Assembly: GCF_001413925.1 (NCBI RefSeq)
Contig: NZ_LBMJ01000001.1
Span: 248,001 to 312,000, forward strand
Source: Nonlabens sp. YIK11
GTDB lineage: Bacteria > Bacteroidota > Bacteroidia > Flavobacteriales > Flavobacteriaceae
Length of the DNA: 64,000 nt
Direction of reading: 5' to 3'
The translations under genes were made by a program, and so were the position numbers. Below are positions 51,051-58,937 of this stretch, piece by piece; the stretch's first letter is position 1; every line of letters starts with the position of its first letter. The notes beneath the pieces were generated by a model. That model was not told the DNA's origin and ran no database searches. It was given only the letters and a program-made list of their open reading frames with translations.

Positions 51051-52214
51051 ATGCCTTTCTATCATAAAATGGGTTCCATACCGCACAAGCGCCACACGGT
51101 TTTCAAAAAACCAGATGGCTCGCTGTACTATGAACAGCTTTTTGGCACGATAGGTTTTGACGGAATGTACACTAATTCCTATCATGAACATAGGCCAACG
51201 ATGGTCAAGGAAATCAAAGGAAGCTACTCTGTAAAGCCAGAAATAGCCCTTGAAAACCACTTGAAATCTTATCGCCTTAAAGGTTTTCAAGTGCCGCCAC
51301 AACCAGATTATCTTGATAGTAGAACCTGCATTTTAATGAATAGTGACGTGCAGATTTTACTGGCAGCGCCCCAAGAATCCTTAAGGGATTACTGGTACAA
51401 AAATGCCGATAGTGACGAGCTGTTGTTTGTGCACCAAGGATCTGGAGTATTGCGCACACACCTGGGCAACCTTAAATTTTCTTACGGTGATTATTTATTG
51501 ATCCCTAGAGGTGTGATTTATCAGATTGATTTTGACACGGCCGTGAATAGACTGTTTATCGTAGAGAGTCGCAGACCTATTTATACGCCTAAGCGTTATC
51601 GCAATTGGTTTGGTCAACTTCTGGAACATTCACCATTTTGCGAGCGTGATATACGCAGACCAGAAACTCTGGAAACGCACAATGAAAAAGGTGAGTTTTT
51701 GATCAAGATCAAGAAACAGGATGAAATATTCAATATGGTATATGCATCACATCCTTTTGATGTGGTGGGCTATGATGGTTATAATTATCCCTATGCTTTT
51801 TCCATTCATGATTTTGAACCCATAACGGGTCGCATTCACCAACCGCCACCAGTACACCAGACCTTTGAAACTGATGCTTTTGTAGTGTGTAGTTTTGTGC
51901 CTAGAAAATATGACTATCATCCGGAAAGTATTCCAGCACCATACAACCATAGCAACATCGATAGCGATGAGGTTCTTTACTATGTAGATGGCGACTTTAT
52001 GAGTCGTAATGATATTGAAAAAGGGCACATTTCATTGCATCCTGCGGGTATACCACACGGACCACATCCTGGAGCTGTGGAGCGCAGTATAGGACAGACA
52101 GAAACTGAGGAGCTAGCCGTTATGGTGGACACCTTTAAACCTTTGAAAGTTACCAAAGCCGGCCTAGAAATCGCCGACGATTCCTATCATAAAAGCTGGC
52201 TAGATCATGAATAG
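51051..52214 (+). CDS. hmgA: Homogentisate 1,2-dioxygenase
   Basis: 387 residues, the length seen in Bacteroidota. A cupin-type fold: YFYK-like start PFYHKMGSIPHKRHTVF, HQGSGVLRTHLGNLKFSYGDYLLIPRG, and the iron site near the C terminus, HPAGIPHGPHPGAVERS. It cleaves the homogentisate ring to maleylacetoacetate in tyrosine and phenylalanine breakdown. hpd, the previous step, is two genes downstream in the same direction. The next enzymes (isomerase, fumarylacetoacetase) are not in the window. Confidence 0.92.
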   Translation: MPFYHKMGSIPHKRHTVFKKPDGSLYYEQLFGTIGFDGMYTNSYHEHRPTMVKEIKGSYSVKPEIALENHLKSYRLKGFQVPPQPDYLDSRTCILMNSDVQILLAAPQESLRDYWYKNADSDELLFVHQGSGVLRTHLGNLKFSYGDYLLIPRGVIYQIDFDTAVNRLFIVESRRPIYTPKRYRNWFGQLLEHSPFCERDIRRPETLETHNEKGEFLIKIKKQDEIFNMVYASHPFDVVGYDGYNYPYAFSIHDFEPITGRIHQPPPVHQTFETDAFVVCSFVPRKYDYHPESIPAPYNHSNIDSDEVLYYVDGDFMSRNDIEKGHISLHPAGIPHGPHPGAVERSIGQTETEELAVMVDTFKPLKVTKAGLEIADDSYHKSWLDHE

Positions 52215-52244
52215 CAAATTAATAACCAACCATAAATAAACGAC

Positions 52245-52751
52245 GTGAACGACATTCAAAGAAAACTATCAGCTGATCCAGGCGCCACTGTCCTGGGAAT
52301 CATCGCATTGCTCATAAGCATTACAGGATGCTGTTGTGGTATCCTTGCCATACCATCGGTCATTATGAGTATCATAGGTCTGGTTTGGGCCGTAAAAAGT
52401 GGTAATGCCTATAAACGATCACCAGAGTCCTATCTTGCCAAAAGCTATAACAACATCAAAACCGCCAAGATTTTGAACATCATTGCCCTTGTACTTAGCG
52501 CCATCGCACTAGTAGTATCCATGATTTGGTTCGGCAGTATGTTTAACAATCCAGAAAACTTCTTTGAACAACTGGAGAATGGCGAATTCAATGTTGAAGT
52601 GGATGACATGAATGAAGATGATTCTTTTGATGATACTACTACCGAAGAAGAAATCGACACCTGGAGATATGAAGATGCTGTAGACAGCACTACCGCAGGT
52701 GATAAGGTCATAGAAGTAGAGGAATACGAACAATACAACGATTCCATTTAA
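52245..52751 (+). CDS. CCC-motif membrane protein with acidic tail
   Basis: 168 residues from a GTG start. Two spans: about 16-48 (GIIALLISITGCCCGILAIPSVIMSIIGLVWAV, containing the CCC run) and about 75-98 (ILNIIALVLSAIALVVSMIWF). The tail from residue 100 is strongly acidic (DDMNEDDSFDDTTTEEE). It resembles the DUF4190/CCC-motif family; function unknown. It lies between hmgA and hpd, 30 bp after hmgA. Confidence 0.75.
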   Translation: MNDIQRKLSADPGATVLGIIALLISITGCCCGILAIPSVIMSIIGLVWAVKSGNAYKRSPESYLAKSYNNIKTAKILNIIALVLSAIALVVSMIWFGSMFNNPENFFEQLENGEFNVEVDDMNEDDSFDDTTTEEEIDTWRYEDAVDSTTAGDKVIEVEEYEQYNDSI

Positions 52752-52855
52752 TACATGATAGAGGTTAAAACATATATGGCATTTCAAACAAGAGCGATGT
52801 GGTAACTGCAATTTAAAGTACACCATATCAATTCTAATTTTTAAAAAAACACATC

Positions 52856-54019
52856 ATGCCAGCAGAAATTAAAAACCTCAAAGATTTAAGTAATACAGAA
52901 TACAGCCTAAAAAAGCTTTTCAAGGAAGCCGAAGATTTTTTGCCGCTTCTTGGAACAGACTACGTAGAGCTTTATGTAGGTAATGCAAAACAGGCTGCCC
53001 ACTTTTATAAGACCGCATTTGGTTTTCAATCCCTAGCCTATGCAGGACTGGAAACAGGAATAAAGGATCGAGTATCCTACGTGCTTCAACAAGGAAAAAT
53101 ACGTTTGGTCTTGACCACACCGCTTCAAAAAGGTGGTGAAATCAATAAGCACATTGATGAGCATGGCGATGGCGTTAAAGTCGTGGCCTTGTGGGTTGAT
53201 GATGCTACGAAAGCTTTTGAAGAAACCACAAAAAGAGGCGCAAAACCATACCAGAAACCTACAAAGGAAACTGATGCACATGGTGAAGTAGTACGTTCTG
53301 GAATCTACACCTATGGTGAAACCGTTCACATGTTTGTGGAGCGCAAGAATTATGAAGGTATTTTTCTGCCAGGATTTAAAAAATGGGAAAGCCATTATAA
53401 TCCAGAACCCGTCGGTCTTAAGTTTATCGACCACATGGTAGGAAACGTAGGCTGGGATCAAATGAATACCTGGTGTAAATTCTATGGAGAAGTGATGGGC
53501 TTTGCGCAAATCATATCTTTTGCAGATGATGATATCTCTACAGAATACACTGCTCTTATGAGTAAGGTAATGAGTAATGGTAATGGTCGCGTCAAATTCC
53601 CTATCAACGAACCTGCCAAGGGAAAAAAGAAGTCCCAAATAGAAGAATATCTGGATTTTTACAATGGACCAGGCGTACAGCATATCGCGGTTGCTACAGA
53701 TGATATCGTAAAAACAGTAAGCGCTATGCGTGATCGAGGTGTTGAGTTCCTGTATGTTCCAGACGAATATTACGACGATCTATTGGAGCGAGTTGGTGAG
53801 ATTGATGAAGATGTTGAGGTACTTAAAAAACACGGCATCCTGATCGACCGCGATGAAGAAGGTTATCTTCTACAACTGTTTACCAAAACCATTGTAGACC
53901 GTCCTACCATGTTCTTTGAAGTGATCCAGCGCAAGGGTGCTCAATCTTTTGGCGTAGGGAATTTCAAAGCGTTGTTTGAAGCTATAGAACGTGAGCAGGC
54001 ATTGCGAGGCACGCTATAA
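52856..54019 (+). CDS. hpd: 4-hydroxyphenylpyruvate dioxygenase
   Basis: 387 residues. Two vicinal-oxygen-chelate domains: the first ends near 155, the second carries the iron ligands in KFIDHMVGNV (His), GVQHIAVATDD (His) and MFFEVIQRKGAQSFGVGNFKALFEAIE (Glu). The C-terminal FGVGNFKAL gate is kept. It turns 4-hydroxyphenylpyruvate into homogentisate, the substrate of the hmgA product. Confidence 0.94.
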   Translation: MPAEIKNLKDLSNTEYSLKKLFKEAEDFLPLLGTDYVELYVGNAKQAAHFYKTAFGFQSLAYAGLETGIKDRVSYVLQQGKIRLVLTTPLQKGGEINKHIDEHGDGVKVVALWVDDATKAFEETTKRGAKPYQKPTKETDAHGEVVRSGIYTYGETVHMFVERKNYEGIFLPGFKKWESHYNPEPVGLKFIDHMVGNVGWDQMNTWCKFYGEVMGFAQIISFADDDISTEYTALMSKVMSNGNGRVKFPINEPAKGKKKSQIEEYLDFYNGPGVQHIAVATDDIVKTVSAMRDRGVEFLYVPDEYYDDLLERVGEIDEDVEVLKKHGILIDRDEEGYLLQLFTKTIVDRPTMFFEVIQRKGAQSFGVGNFKALFEAIEREQALRGTL

Positions 54020-54084
54020 TAATTTTGGAATGGCATTTGTAAATGATAACTTGTAGCACCATAAACGGTAAGTTGCAAAACACC

Positions 54085-54879
54085 ATGAAAAAAATTGTAC
54101 TCTTATTACTGGCGATCTCTTTAGTGAGTGTTGCTTATATACCACCTAGTTCCAACAATAAAATAGAACAAGCCTATAAATCTGGTGAGTGGTTCAAGTT
54201 TCGTATTCATTATGGGATGTTCAATGCCAGCTTTGCCACATTAGGAGTAGAAAGCAAAACCCTTAATGGCAAACCAGTGTACCATCTTAAAGGAAAGGGT
54301 GAATCTACAGGTTTACTTCATTTATTCTTCAAAGTAGATGATCGCTACGAAAGCTATGTGGATCGCAATACGGGAAAACCATATAGGTTTATACGTGACA
54401 TAGATGAAGGTGGACATACTAAGGATATCCAGATCGACTTTAATCATGACACGCGCAAAGCAGTAATCAATAATAAAAAGCACAAAGAGATCAAGACTAT
54501 GGACATCAAGCCTGGTACCCAGGACATGGTTTCCTCATTTTATCACTTACGCAATATTGTAGATCACAACAGTCTCAAAGTAGGAGATGAATTTGTACTG
54601 CCTATGTTTTTTGATGATGAGAACTATGATTTCAAAATGAAGTTTTTGGAACGTGAAGTTGTCAAGACAAAATTTGGTAAGATCAAGGCACTTAAATTCA
54701 GACCTTATGTACAGTCAGGTCGTGTGTTTGAAGAAGAAGAGAGTTTGACCGTATGGATTAGTGATGATGAGAATAAAATCCCTTTAAAAATACAGGCAAA
54801 ACTAGCCGTAGGTTCATTAACAGCTGATTTAGATGCCTTTAAAGGATTGAGCCATTCCTTTCAAAAAATCGTTGACTAA
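54085..54879 (+). CDS. DUF3108 domain-containing exported protein
   Basis: 264 residues from ATG 54085 (MKKIVLLLLAISLVSVAY); an upstream frame from 54043 is less likely. The DUF3108 pattern is seen: GEWFKFRIHYGMFNASFATLGVE, YHLKGKGESTGLLHLFFKVDDRYESYVD, FYHLRNI, and LTVWISDDENKIPLKIQAKLAVGSLTADL near the end, a beta-rich fold of the periplasm or envelope. Its exact role is unknown. It sits between hpd and tdo. Confidence 0.85.
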   Translation: MKKIVLLLLAISLVSVAYIPPSSNNKIEQAYKSGEWFKFRIHYGMFNASFATLGVESKTLNGKPVYHLKGKGESTGLLHLFFKVDDRYESYVDRNTGKPYRFIRDIDEGGHTKDIQIDFNHDTRKAVINNKKHKEIKTMDIKPGTQDMVSSFYHLRNIVDHNSLKVGDEFVLPMFFDDENYDFKMKFLEREVVKTKFGKIKALKFRPYVQSGRVFEEEESLTVWISDDENKIPLKIQAKLAVGSLTADLDAFKGLSHSFQKIVD

Positions 54880-54942
54880 CAGCCACAGGTTTAAAAATTA
54901 GGATTAAACGCAAGGTAATGGACTCAAATCCCTTATGTTGTT

Positions 54943-54950
54943 TACATTTG
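54943..54950 (+). promoter_or_regulatory. Candidate -7 element (TACATTTG) of the tdo operon
   Basis: Exact TAnnTTTG match 20 bp before the tdo ATG; no TTG at the preferred distance. Confidence 0.4.
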
Positions 54951-54970
54951 CCAGCTTATAAAGCCCATAA

Positions 54971-55948
54971 ATGCCGGACAAGATCTCTCCAGAAATTGCA
55001 GAACGCATCCAACTGCTAGAAAAGAAGTTCAAAAATTCTGGGCAGGACATGCTTTCCTACCTTGACGGCCTTCTTTACGATCAATACATTACCTACTGGG
55101 ATTACATAAGACTGGACACGTTGCTTAGTTTACAAGTGCCGTCCACGCCATTTCCAGATGAGATGATTTTCATAGGATATCATCAAATCACAGAATTGTA
55201 CTTTAAACTCGTAATCCACGAGCAGCTTCAGGTAATCGAGCAGGAGCAGCTTACAGGAACCTATTTTTTGGAAAAAATCAAGCGCATCAATCGGTACTTT
55301 AATGTGATGATCAACAGTTTTGAGGTCATGATCAAAGGCATGGAGCGCGAGCAGTTTCTTAAATTCAGGATGTCGCTGTTGCCAGCGAGTGGTTTCCAGA
55401 GTGCGCAGTTCCGCATGATAGAGCTGTATGCAACAAATGTGGATCATCTGGTGCATTATGATGATAGAGTTCGCTTTCGCGAAAGCGAAACAACCACAAG
55501 CATTCCAGAACTGTTCCAACATATTTACTGGAAAAAAGGCGGCATTGACAAAGCCACTGGCGAAAAAACACTTACACTAAAACAGTTTGAGAAACGTTAC
55601 ACACCTAGGTTCCTTAGAATTGCAGAGCAAGTCAAACACAGCAATATCTACCAGCGATACCTACAACTTCCTGAATCTGAGAAATTACCAGAGCTGAAGG
55701 AAGAATTACGTAAAATGGATCAAAACGTCAATATTAACTGGTTACTCATGCACATGGGAGCAGCGCACCGCTATCTGCGTAAGGAAAGCGGTACGGTACA
55801 AGCTACAGGCGGCACCAACTGGAAGGAATTTCTACCGCCCAGTTTCCAGCGCATCTCATTTTTCCCATCTTTATGGTCTGATCAAGAGCATGCAGAATGG
55901 GGCAAACAATGGGTGGACCACACTTTTAATACCTCTACCATAGAATGA
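54971..55948 (+). CDS. Tryptophan 2,3-dioxygenase
   Basis: 325 residues. Haem-dioxygenase features: LSYLDGLLYDQYITYWDYIRLDTLLSLQ, DEMIFIGYHQITELYFKLVIHE, FQSAQFRMIELYA, and near the end NWLLMHMGAAHRYLRKESGT, the haem-ligand region, with TGGTNWKEFLPPSFQRISFFPSLW. It opens the indole ring of tryptophan to N-formylkynurenine. Residues about 167-173 (RFRESE) come from a palindrome copy in a loop. The last 4 bp overlap the M23 gene (ATGA), so the two are translationally coupled. Confidence 0.93.
   Translation: MPDKISPEIAERIQLLEKKFKNSGQDMLSYLDGLLYDQYITYWDYIRLDTLLSLQVPSTPFPDEMIFIGYHQITELYFKLVIHEQLQVIEQEQLTGTYFLEKIKRINRYFNVMINSFEVMIKGMEREQFLKFRMSLLPASGFQSAQFRMIELYATNVDHLVHYDDRVRFRESETTTSIPELFQHIYWKKGGIDKATGEKTLTLKQFEKRYTPRFLRIAEQVKHSNIYQRYLQLPESEKLPELKEELRKMDQNVNINWLLMHMGAAHRYLRKESGTVQATGGTNWKEFLPPSFQRISFFPSLWSDQEHAEWGKQWVDHTFNTSTIE
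55470..55489. repeat. 20-bp palindrome inside the tryptophan dioxygenase gene
   Basis: Perfect full-length copy read as R-F-R-E-S-E, the third reading frame. Confidence 0.96.
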
Positions 55949-57186
55949 AGAAATTAATTGTCCTAGCTACTGCATGTCTATGTCTATTTTCATGTGAACA
56001 AGTAGATGAACCCACAGATCTAGCAATTGCAGACCCTATTAAAATCGTACCTAAAGTTCTTTATGGATACGACCTCAATAATTACACGGTTGTAGAAGAT
56101 ACCGTAGAATCTGGAGACACCTTTAACGACCTTATTGCCTCGCATTTGGTTCAAGGTCAAAGTGCTTATGAAGCTGCCATGACCATGGATAGCGTCTATG
56201 AGTTACGCAAGATTCAAGCCGGTAAACCTTTTAAGATCTTGAAGCGCAAGGATGCGGCCCGCACACCAGAAGCTTTTATTTACGAACCCAGCCGCCAGGA
56301 TTTTGTCATTCTCAAATTGACTGATGGCATGCAAGCCATCAAGGATGAACATCCCGTAACCATTAGACGCAAGACGGCTACTGGTGTTGTGAATTCCACA
56401 TTATCTGAAGCAATGGAAGAAGAAGGCCTGGGAATGAGTGCTATCTGGGAATTGAGCGACATTTATAAATGGACAATTGACTTCTTTAAGTTACAACAAG
56501 GTGATCGATTCAAAATGATCTATCAAGAACGTTATATCAACGACACGGTTTATGATGGAATTGAAGCCATTGACGTTGCCATCTTTGAGACGCGTGGCAA
56601 ACCGTATTACGCGTTTAATTATGTAACAGATTCTGTCAAAGGAGTGCGCGACTACTATGATGATGAAGGTAAAACACTGCGCAATTTCTTTTTAAAAGCA
56701 CCAGTGAATTATACCCGTATTTCTAGCCGTTATAGTGGCAACAGATTCCATCCCGTACAAAAGCGCTGGAAGGCACACTTAGGAACGGACTATGCTGCAG
56801 GCTATGGAACACCGATAGTTTCTACTGCAAATGGTGTGGTAACAAAATCTGGATACACGCGTGGTAATGGGAATTATGTCAAAATACGTCACAACAATAC
56901 CTATGAGACACAGTACCTGCATATGACCAAAAGACTCGTCAGAGTAGGACAACGCGTCGATCAAGGACAAACTATTGGTACCGTAGGTAGTACTGGCCTA
57001 GCGACTGGACCTCACGTGTGCTATAGATTTTGGGTAAATGGAAAACAAGTAGATCCATACCGCCAAAAATTGCCTAGCGCAGATCCATTGCCGAAAGATC
57101 AAATGGATGTTTACAAAAACTTCATTGAACCACTCAAAAAAGAAATTGACAATCTACCCTATAAAGAAGAAGATTCCGTCTCATGA
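55945..57186 (+). CDS. M23-family peptidase lipoprotein
   Basis: 413 residues. MKKLIVLATACLCLFSC ends in a lipobox (LFSC) followed by acidic EQVDE. A LysM/OapA-like part is at about 40-90 (SGDTFNDLIASHL), a linker domain follows, then the M23 fold at about 270-385: HLGTDYAAGYGTPIVSTANGVV (first His/Asp ligands), GNYVKIRHNNTYETQYLHM, and TGPHVCYRFW. In most M23 enzymes the last motif is HxH; here it is HVC, so Cys replaces a zinc-ligand His. It likely cuts peptidoglycan cross-links in the envelope. Its stop overlaps the pgi start. Confidence 0.9.
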   Translation: MKKLIVLATACLCLFSCEQVDEPTDLAIADPIKIVPKVLYGYDLNNYTVVEDTVESGDTFNDLIASHLVQGQSAYEAAMTMDSVYELRKIQAGKPFKILKRKDAARTPEAFIYEPSRQDFVILKLTDGMQAIKDEHPVTIRRKTATGVVNSTLSEAMEEEGLGMSAIWELSDIYKWTIDFFKLQQGDRFKMIYQERYINDTVYDGIEAIDVAIFETRGKPYYAFNYVTDSVKGVRDYYDDEGKTLRNFFLKAPVNYTRISSRYSGNRFHPVQKRWKAHLGTDYAAGYGTPIVSTANGVVTKSGYTRGNGNYVKIRHNNTYETQYLHMTKRLVRVGQRVDQGQTIGTVGSTGLATGPHVCYRFWVNGKQVDPYRQKLPSADPLPKDQMDVYKNFIEPLKKEIDNLPYKEEDSVS

Positions 57187-58820
57187 AAAACATCAACCCA
57201 ACCACTACTACTTCTTGGGAAACCCTGAAAGAACACTATAAAAATCTCAAGGATTTTGACCTTAAGCAATCCTTTGTAAAAAACCCCAATAGGGTCGATA
57301 ATTTCACGATCATCAACGATGATTTTTATGTAGACATGTCAAAAAACCTTTTGACCACCTCTACAAAAGATGTGTTGACCCAACTGGCTAGGGAATGTGA
57401 TCTTGAGAAAGCCATTGAGTCCTACTACAGCGACCAACCCATTAACGTTACAGAATATCGTGAGGTTCTACACACAGCTCTTAGAACGCCTCTAGACAAA
57501 GCAAATGATAAAATCAAAAGCTATGTAAAAGATGCGCTGGCCAGCAAAGAGAAAATGTTTGCGTATGTCAATGAGATCTTAGATGGCTCTCGTACTACCT
57601 ATGATGGTCAACCATTTGATACAGTCGTCAATATAGGTATAGGTGGTAGCGACTTGGGACCCATGATGGTTTACACCGCTCTAGAAGCCTACCACAATCA
57701 GGTAAAAGTCCATTTTGTCTCCAATGTGGACGGTGATCACGTAGAGGAAACGCTCAAAAAGCTCAATCCTGAAACCACGTTGTTTATCATCGTATCTAAA
57801 TCATTTACCACTCAAGAAACCTTGACCAATGCTACGACCCTGCGGGACTGGTTTTCAAAAGAGGTATCCACAGATGCTGTAGGCAAACATTTCATTGCAG
57901 TGAGCAGTAATGTAGAGCGCGCGATAGAATTTGGTGTGGAGAAAGAAAACATCTTCCCTATGTTTGACTGGGTAGGTGGTCGTTTTTCTTTATGGAGCAC
58001 CGTTGGGATGTCCATCGCATTGGGAATAGGTACGGACAACTTTCAGGCGCTATTGGATGGTGCTCACGAGATGGATGTACACTTTAGAGATGCAAAGCTG
58101 GACGACAACATTCCGGTACAGTTAGCGCTGCTTACCATATGGTACAACAACTTTTTCAAGGCAGAAAGTGAGGTCATCATTCCATATACACAGTACCTAC
58201 AACAACTGCCTGCCTATTTGCAACAGGCGATCATGGAAAGCAACGGGAAGAGCATCGATAGAGATGGGAAACCCATTGATTACCAAACAGGAAATCTTAT
58301 TTGGGGAGCACCTGGAACCAATTCCCAACATGCTTTTTTTCAATTGATTCACCAGGGAACTAAACTTATTCCAGCTCATTTTATCGCTTTCGCGAAAGCG
58401 AAATACAATCATCCTGATCACCATCAAAAACTCATGGCAAATTTCTTTGCACAGACCGAGGCGCTTATGAACGGCATGTCCATGGATCAAGTGAAAGAAG
58501 ATTTAGAGAAAAGTAAATTGACTGAAAAAGAGCAGAAGTTACTGGCTCCTTTTAAAGTTTTTGAAGGTAATAAGCCTACCACTACTATTTTAATCGACGA
58601 ACTGACTCCAAAAAGTTTAGGCAAGCTCATCGCGATGTATGAACACAAAATTTTCACTGAAGGTGTTATTTGGAACATCTACAGTTATGATCAATGGGGT
58701 GTCCAACTAGGTAAAGTTCTTGCAGATAGGATAAACGACGACCTGAAGTCCAAAAAGTTTAATGGACATGACGCCTCAACCACTGCGCTTCTTAAGCGCT
58801 TTGACTCTAAATTAAGGTAA
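57183..58820 (+). CDS. pgi: Glucose-6-phosphate isomerase
   Basis: 545 residues. Motifs of the PGI family: VNIGIGGSDLGPMMVYTAL, IIVSKSFTTQETLTNA, FDWVGGRFSLWSTVGMSIAL, WGAPGTNSQHAFFQLIHQGTK, and the C-terminal QWGVQLGK. It interconverts glucose-6-P and fructose-6-P. Residues 401-406 (AFAKAK) are encoded by a palindrome copy in a region that varies between species, between HQGTKLIPAHFI and HPDHHQKL. It starts inside the M23 stop (ATGA). Confidence 0.96.
   Translation: MKNINPTTTTSWETLKEHYKNLKDFDLKQSFVKNPNRVDNFTIINDDFYVDMSKNLLTTSTKDVLTQLARECDLEKAIESYYSDQPINVTEYREVLHTALRTPLDKANDKIKSYVKDALASKEKMFAYVNEILDGSRTTYDGQPFDTVVNIGIGGSDLGPMMVYTALEAYHNQVKVHFVSNVDGDHVEETLKKLNPETTLFIIVSKSFTTQETLTNATTLRDWFSKEVSTDAVGKHFIAVSSNVERAIEFGVEKENIFPMFDWVGGRFSLWSTVGMSIALGIGTDNFQALLDGAHEMDVHFRDAKLDDNIPVQLALLTIWYNNFFKAESEVIIPYTQYLQQLPAYLQQAIMESNGKSIDRDGKPIDYQTGNLIWGAPGTNSQHAFFQLIHQGTKLIPAHFIAFAKAKYNHPDHHQKLMANFFAQTEALMNGMSMDQVKEDLEKSKLTEKEQKLLAPFKVFEGNKPTTTILIDELTPKSLGKLIAMYEHKIFTEGVIWNIYSYDQWGVQLGKVLADRINDDLKSKKFNGHDASTTALLKRFDSKLR
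58384..58401. repeat. Palindrome (18 bp) inside pgi
   Basis: TCGCTTTCGCGAAAGCGA in frame as A-F-A-K-A. Confidence 0.95.
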
Positions 58821-58881
58821 CTTAAAGTTTATCAACAAGTTAAGGTTCATAAAAAAATGAATACTTAATGTTAGCTTAATA

Positions 58882-58910
58882 TTGGAAATGTTTTAAACGG
58901 ATTACTTTTG
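58882..58910 (+). promoter_or_regulatory. Promoter of the TonB-dependent receptor gene
   Basis: TTG (58882-58884), 18-bp spacer, TACTTTTG (58903-58910), 28 bp before the ATG. Confidence 0.72.
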
Positions 58911-58937
58911 CCGCATCTAAACTAAAACGTTTCAATA

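Noticed and set aside
2597..58401. Palindromes as a CRISPR array
   Set aside because: Spacing is irregular over kilobases and copies lie inside genes; no cas genes are present.
2597..58401. Palindromes as ordinary Rho-independent terminators
   Set aside because: Most copies have no T tract and half are inside genes; real terminators with other sequences are present nearby.
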